This document shows positions 45,514 to 56,500 of a stretch of DNA of 64,000 bases, piece by piece. The stretch comes from Lotus japonicus. Its lineage: Eukaryota; Streptophyta; Magnoliopsida; Fabales; Fabaceae. Position 1 is the first letter of the stretch. The number at the start of each line of letters is the position of its first letter. The position numbers and the translations under genes were made by a program. The notes below the pieces were generated by a model. That model made no database searches. It worked only from the letters and a program-made list of their open reading frames with translations, and had not been told where the DNA came from. The stretch is from NCBI RefSeq assembly GCF_012489685.1, contig NC_080041.1, forward strand, positions 105,741,760 through 105,805,759, read 5' to 3'.

Positions 45514-46189
45514 GGGAATTGAGTTTGGGGCCCCCCTATGGGGCGCCGCGCCCCACTTAAAGTGGGGAAATTACTGGAAAGCCCCCCTTTAATAGAATAC
45601 GGAAATTTATCTTCCGTATTAAATACGGAATTTAATTTTCCGTATTCTATTAGTATGTAAACGACAGAGGATTTTTTCAAACCCATTTCAGCGCTCTCTT
45701 CCAACCTTCTCCTTTTTCCTCTTCAATCTTCGATCTCCGACGCTCTCCTCGCTTCAATCATCATCTGGAAAGGGTTCCATCATCTCCATCAAAGCTATTC
45801 ATCAAACTCATTCTCCCCATTCATTGCATTGAAACCTAGAGGTAAGTAAGTTTGGATTTTCACCATTTAACTTGAAATTATGTGAATCTTTCAACCCTAG
45901 GGTAGTCGATTGATGCTTACGTAGAGGTTATGTTGGCTGAAATGGTATAAATTGGCTTTGGGGCGAGTTCCGATTCAGCAATGGTGTTAATGGAGGTTCT
46001 GGTTCAATACGGAAAATGATTGTCCGTATTCGATATGGAACATCATTTTCCGTATTCGATATGGAACTTCATTTTCCGTATTTTGGGTCTGTTTAGTCTT
46101 TAAGCAAAAATCTAATTAGCTTGATTAATTTAGAAAATGTTTTTAAATTGATAATTAAGATAGTGAATTATATAGTGAATTCATAGATA

Positions 46190-46369
46190 ATTTATTTAGT
46201 GAATTTATTTAGAGATTTAATTGAGAGATTTAATAATTGAGAGACTATAATTTATTTAGTGAATTTATTTAGAGATTTAATTGAGAGATTTAATAATTGA
46301 GAGACTATAATTTATTTAGTGAATTTATTTAGAGATTTAATTGAGAGATCTAATAATTGAGAGACTATA
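46190..46369. repeat. Three tandem 60-bp repeats
   Basis: Three head-to-tail copies of a 60-bp AT-rich unit (..TTTATTTAGTGAATTTATTT..), two identical and the third with a single T to C change. It lies in the left non-coding part of the Mutator-like element and indicates recent slippage or unequal exchange. Confidence 0.85.
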
Positions 46370-46423
46370 AAATTAATTGATGTTAATGCTATTAAATTTG
46401 TTTGCTCTGAATATATAGTGAGA

Positions 46424-48949
46424 ATGAAGAACAGAAAGAGGTCTCGAGCTAGTGAGGATGTGGGGGCTACTGAGGATAGACACTGACGCTTACATGCTTC
46501 TAGCCGGCGCGGCGATCATGCTGCAACCACTCAGGCGGTGGAGGCTTCAGCTCCAGTTGATACTATGCAGTCGCTCATGGTAGAGTCTTCGGCTACAGTT
46601 GCCACTGTGCTGTCTACTAGAGGAGAGTCTTCAGCTCTAGCTATGGATGCGATTGTGCTGGATCCCGTGGTTGACCCTACTGATCCAGTTCCTACTCCGC
46701 CGTCTCCCATGGTTGAGTTATCTCCCCATGAGTCATCAGGCGAGGAGTCATCAGGCGAGGAGTCATCCAACGAGGATAGTATTCCTCCTCCTAATGTTGA
46801 TGTTGATGTCGTACCAGAGGAGGGGGCACAGGGTGGCGAGGAGGACCTGATCCAGAGGTTGCCGCCGTTTCCGGGGGGGCCTGTTGAGCTGTCGCTTCTC
46901 ACGCATTATGCTGATCACAAGGCTCCCTGGACGTGGCATGCACTCCTACGCACAGACGATCGGTATGAGGACCGTCGACACTTGAAGGTGGCCACAGTTG
47001 GGGGGAAGGTATGAAACCTTGCTTGTGATGGTGATTCAGACAGTCATAGGCGGGTTCGAGAGTTGATTGAGCAGACGGGTCTTCATCAGCTACCCTGGTG
47101 CGGCTACCCGGAGACAGATGCAGGCCTCATTTTAGCCCTTGTGGAGCGATGGCATGAGGAGACTAGTAGCTTCCACATGCCGTTCGGGGAGATGACTATC
47201 ACCCTGGACGACGTGTCGGCTCTTCTCCATCTCCCCATGGGGTCGAGGTTCTATACGCCTGGAATGGGGGAGAGGGACGAGTGTGCAGCGCTCTGCGCTG
47301 AGCTGATGGGAGGATCTGCTGCTCGCTATCATGCTGAGTTTGATACGAACAGGAGCCAGACTATTCGCTTTGGGGTCTTGAAGACGCTGTATGATGATGC
47401 GTTGGAGGGTATGTCTTAATTATTACTTGATTAAATTGTATCTATTGTTATTGTATTATTATAAACTGTTAACTTAATTCATTTCATTGTAGATCACCGA
47501 TACAAGGATGCTGCGTGGATTTGGCTGGTGAACCAGCTAGGCGCGACGCTCTTTGCTAGCAAGAGCGGAGGCTACCACACGACCGTGTACTGGATATGGA
47601 TGTTGCAGGATCTTGGTCGAGTGTCCGAGTATGCGTGGGGCGCGATTGCGCTTGCTACGTTGTACGACCAGCTTGGTCGAGCGTCCAGGAGGGGGACGAC
47701 ACAGATGGGAGGTTTCAGCTCGCTCCTGCTAGGATGGGCCTACGAGTACCTTTCTGACCGCGTCATTATCCGGAGGGCGGATCCGGACTACTCGCAGGAC
47801 CAGCCTAGGGCGTGGCGGTGGGTTACGTCCTGGGTCGGGCATGCAGGCCTCGATGAGAGGCGAGTGATGCTCGATGAGCTGACGGTGCATGACATTATAT
47901 GGATACTCCCCTACAAAAAGAAAGTTTCGTCCTCGAAACTCAGGGTTCCGTGAAAAGTTCGGGATACTGTTCCTTGATCTTATCTTCTAATTCCCATGTA
48001 GCGTCTCCCGTGTTGTTGTTCCATAACACTTTCACTAATGCAATATGCTTCCCTCTCAGCTGTTTCACTCTTCTGTCCCCAATGCTAATCGGTGGTGCCT
48101 CAAAAGTCAAATCATCCTTCAGTTCAACGTTGTCTGGCTCGATTACATGTGTCGGGTCTGGAATGTACTTCCTCAACTGCGACACGTGAAAAACATCGTG
48201 AATGTTGGAAAGAAACGGTGGTAGCGCAATCTGATACGCAACTGGTCCAACACGGCGAGTGATCTGGTAAGGTCCAATGAACTTTGGCGTGAGCTTCCAT
48301 TTGACTGTGCTGTTCGACGTCATCTACCAGAGATGGTTCTGCGCCAGTTTGGCTACATACAGGATGTCCCTCGACACCCCTCTGAGATCCAGACGATTGG
48401 GTCCCTTGCTGAGACCGCAGATGCTGCCTATGCTGACTTTGTGCCGCACCTGCGCCCTCGGGGGATCCCTGCTACTTATTCGGGAGAGGCTGTGGAGGAT
48501 TACATGAGGTGGTATAGCGGTGTGTCCCATCGGTTCATCATCCCTGATGATAGGAGGGAGGAGCTCAGTGCTGTGGTAAGTTTGAATTTTATTTTTCCAT
48601 TCAATTGTGATTTTTGTTCATGATATTTTATTTGTACCTAAACATGTATTGTACATTATTTTTGCAGACGGTTGTGCGTCGGGCCGTGGACTTGTTGGAG
48701 CAGTCACTGGAGGTGCTTGACGCTCTTGCAGTGGGCACGCATGCCCGATCCCTCATTAAGAGGGCGCTGGATCTTATTAGATCCAGTTCCTTCATTGGTA
48801 CCCAGGGAGTAGCCTTTGCTGCTGTCCGAGGAGCTGGAGCTCCGGGAGGCAGAGGTCGTGGAGGCAGAGCCCGTGGAGATGGTGCCCGTGGAGGCAGAGC
48901 TCATGGACCTAGAGGTCGTAGGGGGGCCGGTAGGGGTCGGGTCGAGTGA
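46424..48949 (+). pseudogene. Plant mobile domain (PMD/MAIN-like) gene, broken
   Basis: Begins MKNRKRSRASED; in-frame TGA codons at 46484 and 47012 break it. Exons end at 47408 (donor GTATGT) and resume at 47493; a later junction is 48575/48668. The domain is recognisable: LIEQTGLHQLPWCGYPETD, ALVERWHEETSSFHMPFGEM, TLDDVSALLHLPM, WAYEYLSDR, HLPEMVLRQFGYIQ. The C-terminus is Arg/Gly-rich (GGRGRGGRARGDG). Between W.PY at about 47900 and HLPEM at 48321 the coding sequence is replaced by an antisense retrotransposon piece. PMD proteins (MAIN, MAIL1 in Arabidopsis) help silence transposons; transposon-borne copies have unknown roles. This copy cannot make a full protein. Confidence 0.8.
47903..48320 (-). 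mobile_element. Chromovirus integrase C-terminus/chromodomain fragment
   Basis: Minus strand reads KLTPKFIGPYQITRRVGPVA, NIHDVFHVSQLRKYIPDP, VKVLWNNNTGDATWELEDKI and YPELF, then a stop and TTTCGAGGACGAAAC. This is the end of a Ty3/gypsy chromovirus polyprotein, including the chromodomain-like tail and the following untranslated motif. No LTR is attached. It lies inside the PMD gene in reverse orientation, replacing part of it. Confidence 0.85.
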
Positions 48950-49087
48950 TTGACTGCATATTTGACTCTCTTTTTGTATATTTTTATATTATGTCATGGG
49001 TCTCTTTGTATTATGACTCTCTTTATATTAATCAGGCTTTCTATTTCCACTCATTATATTTAGACTCTTATATTGAAAAAAACCTGT

Positions 49088-49909
49088 TTAACTACACCGT
49101 AAATAATCAAAGGCAGGAAAAGTAACATAAATAATCCATGACAAGCAGTTCAAAGGGTACACAAAATTATTCAGAAGCAACACGTAAACAAAATTAATCC
49201 TCAGCGATATCGATGAAGTCGTGGGGATTTTATATTTTTTTGTCTTGTATGTGCAATCCATAATCAATACATACGGGAATGTGTTGAACAGTTTGATAGC
49301 ATTTGGATGAGCCCAAAATACATTTCTAATGACTTCCGATCCAGGCTCATGTCTTTCAAAGTGGACGTACTTGTCACCGTCCAACTTCTTCAACAAGTGT
49401 TGCATTTCTGTCAATGACCCGCGGAGGGATTTTCTTAACCTCTTGCAAGCACCATAAATCTGAGATATGGTAGTCAAGTTTAAAGGATTGTTTTCCTTCA
49501 AAGTCAACAACATCTTTCTCGGTGGAACCCAACTCTTTGTCATTTTTTCCACTTGCTCCTTCTCTTCGGAATTTAGACGACCAACAAAATTGTGGCCAAG
49601 TAGTGACCTAGCTGGTTCGTGGTTGTGTATACCTTCCATCATCTTTAGCCGCCAATCTCTATCTATGCCATTTTTCATAGGTCGTCCTTTTAGTCTAAAA
49701 GGACAACCTGTCTTTTGTGTTCCCGTTCCTTGAACAAGGTCAAGGTCTCTGTAGGGAACATACTTACCATTCTTCTCGCACCCCAACATGACATAAGCTT
49801 TTTTGCTTCCATTCCCACCGCTATCTGACTTTGTGATCAACGCGACATATCCATTTTCAATCGCAATTCCATGAACCCAATTGACAAGATCATCACGGGT
49901 AGGGAAAAT
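49088..49909 (-). pseudogene. FAR1/MULE-type transposase, truncated
   Basis: An exon probably starts after the acceptor TTGAACAG at 49910. It has the FAR1-like DNA-binding region (CEKNGKYVPYRDLD, TGCPFRLKGR, GIHNHEPA with Cys and His ligands) and the beginning of the MULE transposase core, VLIMDCTYKTKKYKIP, carrying the first catalytic Asp. Homology stops directly afterwards, near 49230, and the frame closes at 49088, so the second Asp, the Glu and the zinc finger are missing. Upstream exon or exons were not identified; the upstream region (49975-50930) is duplicated and hit by a small element. Confidence 0.8.
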
Positions 49910-49991
49910 CTGTTCAATGATGCATACCCAACACACAAACAAGGCATAAACAAGGGTGATCAAGACATAATAAGAATTGATATATTACACT

Positions 49992-50206
49992 TTCAAAACA
50001 ATGCAAAAATCTATTCAAATAATACCTGATCAGTTGCAAATAAATGCAGACATCTATACTTATACACGGAGGTACAAATGCTGGTGGTGGCACATCTATA
50101 GTGGCCTCTTCAGGTTGACCATTTCAAAACAATGCAAAAATCTGTTCAAAGAATACCTAATCAGTTGCAAATAAATGCGAGACATCTATACTTATACATG
50201 GGGGTA
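49992..50206. repeat. Tandem duplication of about 131 bp
   Basis: TTTCAAAACAATGCAAAAAT starts both copies (about 49990 and 50121). The second copy runs to ACATGGGGGTA, is interrupted by the small element at 50207-50847, and resumes at 50860 (CAAATGCTGGTGGTGGCAC). Confidence 0.75.
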
Positions 50207-50847
50207 GGGGTGTTCATAACCGAACCAATCCAAACAAAACCGACAAACCGATCCAAAAAACCGAAATCCAATCAAACCGAAAACCGAACGGACTGAAAAT
50301 TGAAAAAACCGAAATTATTTATTGGATCGGATCGGATTTCGGATTTGATTTCCAAAACCGAACCAATCCAATCCAAACCGAACATTCACAAATATGTATA
50401 CTTTTAGTTATACATATATCATTCCATTTACACTTACATAGTACCTATTTATTGTTTATATATTGATTATATCACACATGCTTATTTATAAAATTACGTT
50501 CTAATAAAAAAAGTTCAAGTAATTATTTGAACTATATACATGCATCAAAGTAAACAATTATAATCATAATTTAAAAATTTGTTACTATGTTATAATTTAT
50601 GAATGTTATAAATTATGTATCATATATTATATATTTTTAAAATTTATACAACACAATTTCAAAATAGAAAAAAGTGAAACAAAAACCGAATAATCCAATC
50701 CAATCCAAACTGCTATAGATTGGATCGGATTGGTTCGGATTTGAATTTAGTAAAAAATTCATTGGATGACAAAATCATAAAACCGATGAGATCGGATCAG
50801 ATGATTTTTCTCCTCAAAACCGATCCAATCCAATCCGCGAACACCCT
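50207..50847. mobile_element. Foldback-like element nested in the Mutator-like element
   Basis: 641 bp. Ends GGGGTGTTC and GAACACCCT are inverted, and sub-terminal CCAATCC / GGATTGG words face each other over 100 bp. It is flanked by the 12-bp direct repeat TACATGGGGGTA (50195-50206, 50848-50859). The inverted ends fit a foldback or MITE-like element; a 12-bp duplication fits neither hAT nor Mutator. No ORF. Confidence 0.65.
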
Positions 50848-51104
50848 TACATGGGGGTACAAATGCTGGTGGTGGCACCTCTGTAGTGGCCTCTTCAGGT
50901 TGACCATTGTGCAATCCATTACCAGGGAGGAGTAATGGTGGAAAAGGTGATGTCTGTCAGAAATAGAATACGGAATTTTAACTTCCGTATTCTATTTTAG
51001 TGAATACGGAAATTAAAAATCCGTATGGCAGTTTTGGGTTTAAAAAAAAAGGGTGGGGCGCGGAGCCCCATAGGGGGGGCCCAAACCCAATTCCCCTGAA
51101 GTTG

Positions 51105-51297
51105 TGGCTGCAATGCAATTTGTTTTGGAGTCTTTGCATTGGCATCATATCCTCAATTTCGTGATGCAGCAATGACAATGTAAAACCTGTATATTTCATC
51201 AAAACACTTCCATCTTTTGAGGAACTAGGGTTTTGATGACTTAAAGTATTTGCATCACTTCTGCCATAGTGAACCTGCTAAGAAGGTATTTGAGAGG
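51105..51297 (-). pseudogene. C-terminal end of the LRR kinase duplicate (part 2)
   Basis: Reads CTSQIPS, then decayed sequence equivalent to ...PTMAEVVQILQVIKTP..., matching 60918-61025 of the intact kinase (shared CTTTTGAGGAACTAGGGTTT / CTTTGAGGAACTGGTGTTT and GGTATTTGAGAGGTGCA). An in-frame stop and substitutions make it non-coding. Homology ends near 51297, which should be the duplication breakpoint. Confidence 0.75.
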
Positions 51298-51861
51298 TGC
51301 AACACAACAATAAATTTGGAGATCAAAATTGCAAACAACATTAAATGTGGAGATTAAAAGTGAGATTTTCAAAGTTTAGAGACCTTGTTTGCATAACCGC
51401 GTCGATTTATTTGTTTTCATTTATTTTTATTATCTTAAACAATCAACCAATCTACTGCATTACTCACTGCTTGAGTCCAAAAGTTATTAAACGATATTAG
51501 TATCACATCTCCCCCTGGATACGACAAATTAAACTCTATACTATACTGTTGCAATTGAATGTTGAAGATTTTGAAAGTAGTACTAGAGTAGAGAAAAAAT
51601 CTTTTATCAAACAACATCATGTATACGACCCTTGTCCATCTTAATTAGAATCATTAAGACACCTTTCAAATGTCTCATACGAGTAATGATTCATTCACAC
51701 ATCACTTTATCTTCTATATCATTTTCACTTTTTTTTCTTCTTATCTCTCTTTGCATTTCGTATCATATCATTTATCATATCACACATTTCTCTCTCTGTT
51801 CATCCTATTTATCAAGGCGGAGGTGGAAAAAGTATGTGAAAAAACTATTATTCCTCGCAAG
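51298..51861. other. Spacer
   Basis: AT-rich, no gene or repeat ends supported. Confidence 0.5.
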
Positions 51862-52040
51862 AATAAAGCATCTACCTCAATTTGTGGTATCAATGGCAAA
51901 TGAGAGTGTACTTTTTGCCCTCTCACATGCACTTCTCAACCTTCTCAAGGCTCTTGCATTCCCAGTAATGTCCACTTTGTTCTTCCTCTTAAATTCTTAA
52001 ACAAAGTAGTCCACCATGCAGTTATCAATATCTTCTCCTG
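51862..52040 (-). pseudogene. Hsp70 ATPase-domain fragment
   Basis: Minus strand reads GEDIDNCMVDYFV-stop-EFKRKN, then [24 protein letters not shown] and, after a frame change, IEVDALF. It equals residues about 230-290 of Hsp70. One in-frame stop and one frameshift; no neighbouring Hsp70 parts. It is more like an ordinary Hsc70 ([10 protein letters not shown]) than the two fusion genes ([20 protein letters not shown]), so it is probably an independent relic. Confidence 0.8.
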
Positions 52041-52303
52041 CTAATTGCATTAAGTCAACTAAAAGGCTAACATATTTAAAGATGAATCCACATCAAACTA
52101 CATAAGATAAGATGCCAACTGCAAATAGACTAAAGGGCAAGTTCATGGTTAAGGGTGGATTAATCAACCTACACAACTGTGAAATCATGTAAAACATATT
52201 AAAACTTTATTTGCTAGAAGTAATGATTGATAGTACTTATATAACCACTTGACTGCAGACTTATATATTACTAATTTACTATAAGTACTTGAGTGCAGAC
52301 TTA

Positions 52304-53339
52304 GACCATATACAATGGTGGTTGAAAAATGATGTTGAGGATTGTTGAGGATTGTTGAGAGAGTTTAATGGTTGTTGAGGATTGTTAAGAGGAGAGAGGG
52401 AGGGGAGAAATGTTAAGGATTCTCAACAAAGTTGAGAGAAGCTCGGACGCCACGTGGCGCGAGCTGGTTGGACCGAGGCAGGCGCGTGGCTTACACGCGC
52501 AAACAAGGGGCGTGACGCGCCTTCGGTAGGAGAGAGAAGCTGCCTTGATTTCTCTTTCCTGCCACGTGTCCTAATCTGATTGGTTCGCCGGATTTCTTTT
52601 ACCCTTATCTTTTGAACTCAATTATTTCATCAAAAAAAATATTTTCTGGAAAAAAAAATTATACCAAAATTCATGATTTTTTTCTCTCTATAAATGGATA
52701 CTTGGTTCGTTTGATTTGGACACAGAAAAAAAAAAACCAAGTCTCTCACCATCTTATTATCTCTCTCACCATCTTATTTATCTATCTATTAGCATTTGTT
52801 TTGAAATGGATCCCAACAATCACCATTTCAACACCCAGAATTCTTCAAACAACCCATTTTACAACCAAAATCACAACAACTATGAAGATCCAAATCAAAT
52901 TTCTTACCAACGTCCTCAAAATCCCACTAATTATCAAGTCCCACATCAATTCTCCAACCAACGTCCTCAAAATCCAAACTATTATCAAGTCCCACATCAA
53001 TTCTCCAACCAACGTCCTCAAAACATACAAAATTTTAACCAGTCATCATTTGTTCCAAACTTTCATCCATCTTATGGATCTGTGAGATATTCATCTCAAA
53101 CACCCCAGTCTAGTGGTTATATGCCAATGGTTCCTGAAAATTTTCCGAGTGTTGATGTGGTAGGGTGAGTGGTGAGTGGTGGGGTAGGGTGTTGAGAGTT
53201 AAGTAAAACCATTGGAGTGGGTAATTGTTGAGAGAATGTTGAATTGGAGAGAGAAGATGATGTAGAGTGTTGGGAAGAGAAAAAGTGGGGTAGGAAAAAG
53301 GTAAACAAAATGGTTTCCAACAAACCATTGCTCATGGTC
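52304..53339 (+). mobile_element. Non-autonomous PIF/Harbinger element
   Basis: 1036 bp. Ends GACCATATACAATGGT and ACCATTGCTCATGGTC are imperfect inverted repeats; TTA flanks both sides (52301-52303, 53340-53342), the usual Harbinger target. It keeps a short ORF resembling the N-terminus of Harbinger ORF1 proteins but no DDE transposase, so it is an internally deleted derivative. Confidence 0.75.
52806..53168 (+). CDS. Short Harbinger ORF1-like protein, 120 aa
   Basis: Starts MDPNNHHFNTQNSSNNPFYN and ends ENFPSVDVVG. Rich in Asn, Gln, Pro and Tyr, with three tandem units of NYQVPHQFSNQRPQNP type (48-bp DNA repeats at about 52910-53020). Plant Harbinger ORF1 proteins often start MDPN and continue into a Myb/SANT-like domain; here the Myb part is missing. 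Whether it is made is unknown; low-complexity content limits the call. Confidence 0.5.
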   Translation: MDPNNHHFNTQNSSNNPFYNQNHNNYEDPNQISYQRPQNPTNYQVPHQFSNQRPQNPNYYQVPHQFSNQRPQNIQNFNQSSFVPNFHPSYGSVRYSSQTPQSSGYMPMVPENFPSVDVVG

Positions 53340-53342
53340 TTA

Positions 53343-53565
53343 GTGTGAAACGTATTAAAATTCCAAACCTATGGACTTGTCCCTCAGCTGCTTTAATTCA
53401 ATATACAATTCAAAGTTCTGATTCCAAATGTTACTTAAGAACTAGTAATATTTTGACTAATTCAAATGTTCTTACAAATCTTCTAGTATAATTCAACTTG
53501 GCACATAGAGGAGGAGCATTTTTACTTCGTTCTCTCTGTGCTGCTAGCTGCATTCTGAGATATCT
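53343..53565. other. Upstream region of copy 2
   Basis: From about 53395 it matches the region upstream of copy 1 (TTCAATATACAAT, AATTCAACTTGGCACAT), so the promoter-proximal sequence was duplicated too, with small deletions near the ATG. Confidence 0.6.
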
Positions 53566-56500
53566 ATGGTCGGAGAAGGAGAGAGTCCCGCTATCGGAAT
53601 CGACCTCGGAACCACCTACTCCTGCGTCGGAGTGTGGCAGAACGACCGTGTCGAAATCATCCCCAACGACCAGGGAAACCGAACCACCCCCTCTTATGTT
53701 GCTTTCACCGATTTCGAGCGCTTGATCGGTGATGCCGCCAAGAACCAGGTCTCCAGGAACCCCATCAACACCATCTTCGGTTGCATCCCCATCCTTATTT
53801 AATGTTTATGTTTCATTGATTTCACTCCGTGACCATTTTTCATAAATTTCTAGCTTTGTTATGTCACTTATTGATGACCATATTATGTTTTATTTGCAAT
53901 TTTTACTATTACATTTGTTGTTACTAAACAAAATAACTGATTCTATTCAACTTTTGTTTAGCTTCATCAGATTTTGTTTTCATCTATGAATCTATTAATA
54001 TTATGCAGTAGTTGTGTGTTGGAGTTATTATGATTTGTTAATGTTAAGGTAGTTTGCTTATTGGTTAATTTGATTAATTTGTGGTTGCAGATGCGAAGCG
54101 TTTGATTGGAAGGAAATTCTCGGATGATTCAGTTGAGAGTGACATGAAGCTATGGCCATTCAAGGTCATTTCCGGTCCTGTCGACAGGCCCATGATTGTT
54201 GTTAACTACAAGAATGAGGAGAAGCAATTCACTGCTGAGGAGATTTCCTCCATGGTCCTCATCAAGATGCGTGAGATTGCCGAGGCTTATCTTGGTTCCA
54301 CCGTGAAGAATGTCGTTGTCACTGTCCCAGCATACTTCAATGACTCTCAACGCCAGGCTACCAAGGACGCAGGTGTCATCGCGGGCCTAAATGTCATGCG
54401 TATCATCAACGAACCCACTGCTGCTGCCCTTGCCTATGGCCTTAACACGGGGGCCGCCTCCCTAGATTATGGGAAGAACGTGTTGATTTTTGACCTTGGG
54501 GGTGGTACTTTTGATGTCTCTCTTCTAATAATTTCTAATGGTCTCTTTCATGTTCAAGCCACTTCCGGAGACACCCATCTTGGAGGTGAGGACTTTGATA
54601 ACAGGATGGTTAACCATTTTGTTGAGGAGTTCAAGAGGAAGCACGAGAAGGATATTAGTGGGAATCTGAGGGCTTTAAGAAGGTTGAGGATTGCATGTGA
54701 AAGGGCAAAGAGGACTCTCTCCTCCACAAAACATACCACCATTGAGATTGACTCATTGTATAAAGGTGTTGACTTCTACACTACAATCACTCGTGACAGG
54801 TTTGAAGAGCTCAACTTGGACCTCTTTAGGAGTTGCATTGAGACTGTTGAGCGGTGTCTAAAGGACTCTAAGATGGACAAGAGCAGTGTCCATGATATTG
54901 TTCTAGTTGGTGGGTCTACTAGGATCCCAAAAGTGCAGTCACTGATGCAAAATTTCTTCAATGGGAAGGAGCTCTGCAAGAGCATTAGCCCTGAAGAGGC
55001 TGTTGCTTGTGGAGCTGCTGTTCAGGCTGCTATCTTGACTAAAGAGGATACTAAGACGATTCAGAAATTTTTGTTGATGGATGCCACACCCCTTTCCCTT
55101 GGTGTGGAAATTGTTGGTGGTGTCATGTCTGTACTCATTGAAAAGAACAAAACGATTCCTTTCACAAAGGAGCAGGTTTTCTCGACCTACTCAAACAACC
55201 AGCCTGGTGTGTCAATCAAGGTGTACGAGGGTGAAAGTATCTGTAGCAGGGACAATTACTTGTTGGGTAAATTTGAGCTTTCTGGCATTCCTCCTGCTCC
55301 AAGAGGTGTTCCTCAGATCAATGTTTGCTTTCATATTGATATTAATGGTATCTTGAATGTCTCTGCTGAGGACAAGACTACAGGGAATAAGAAAAATATC
55401 ATTATCACCAATCACAAGGGAAGGCTCTCTAAGGAGGAGATTGAGAAGATGGTGCAGGAGGCGGAGAAGTACAATTCTACAAAAGATGCTCCAGATCAAC
55501 ACTTGAAGGCACAAGTAGAACATGATACTTGCCATTATATTACTGCACGATGTATCCCATCTCCATCAGGTGAAAAGCCAGATCCATCAGAACACAAGGT
55601 GTCCTCAACTCCATGCGTGGAGTCCCTTATGGAAAATCTAGGTGCACATGTAGAGGAGTTAATCTCTTATGGAAAATCTGGGTCCTCCAATTCTACAAAA
55701 GAAGCCTCAGATCAACACTTTGAGGCACTAGTAGAACATCACATTACAATACCAACCCCAAGTTTACAAGCCTTCCCTTCTAGAAACATGAGGTATTATT
55801 TTAAATCTACATAAAAGGCTTCACAGAAGATTATAAAGGGACTAAAAGATGATAATTTCTATGCAATTGGATTGTATGGAAAAAGGGGCTCCGTTAAAAC
55901 AACATTAATCAAAGCTGAGATGGAAGAGTATGAAAAGAATTTTCGTAAAGTGATATTTCTCACTGTGTATGAGAATCAAGATATCAAGAGCATTCGATTG
56001 GGAATTGCTAGCTCCTTGAACGTGTTTGAAAATGATGACAGTGATGGTGCAAGAATAGTGAAAATAATTTCGGCATTAGAAAGGAAGGATAGAACTACTC
56101 TAGTCGTCTTGGATAATTTTCCATCAATGTCTAAATTGGAAGAATTAGGTATTCCTAATTATAAGAGCAAACAGTACAAGTTCCTTTTGACCACTCGCCA
56201 TGAGACAGACTGCACCTCAATCAGATGTGATCATTTGATTCTTCTGAGCCCCTTATCTAACGAAGAAGCTTTTGCCCTGCTACAAAAACTTTCAGGTGTT
56301 GACTCCCATATTGATATAGTACGAGATGTTGCTTTTAAATGCAATGGCTTGCCGGGTTTGATTAAAGATGTTGCATCTTCCTTGAAAAATAAGTCTATTG
56401 TGAAGTGGGAAGAAGCATTAGTTAGTTTAAGCCACTCAACAACCCGCTACCAAATTTTTATCAGCTTCAGAAGAAATGATACTAGAAAGATTTTCACAAA

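Larger units (their letters stand above)
45514..51095. mobile_element. Mutator-like element with PMD and FAR1-type genes, decayed
   Basis: 5582 bp. Terminal inverted repeats of 42 bp (45514-45555, 51054-51095) start GGGAATTG and are G/C-rich. The 9-bp duplication CTGAAGTTG flanks both ends (45505-45513, 51096-51104). Inside are a plus-strand plant-mobile-domain gene and a minus-strand FAR1/MULE-type transposase, convergent, both broken. Copies of AATACGGAA in both orientations cluster near both ends (45597-45652, 46010-46082, 50966-51030), candidate transposase binding sites. PMD genes carried by Mutator-like elements are known in plants. Not autonomous now. Confidence 0.88.

Noticed and set aside
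51632..52000. 122-codon plus frame ending ..[13 protein letters not shown]
   Set aside because: Its end is the antisense of an Hsp70 fragment; the start is low-complexity. Not a gene.
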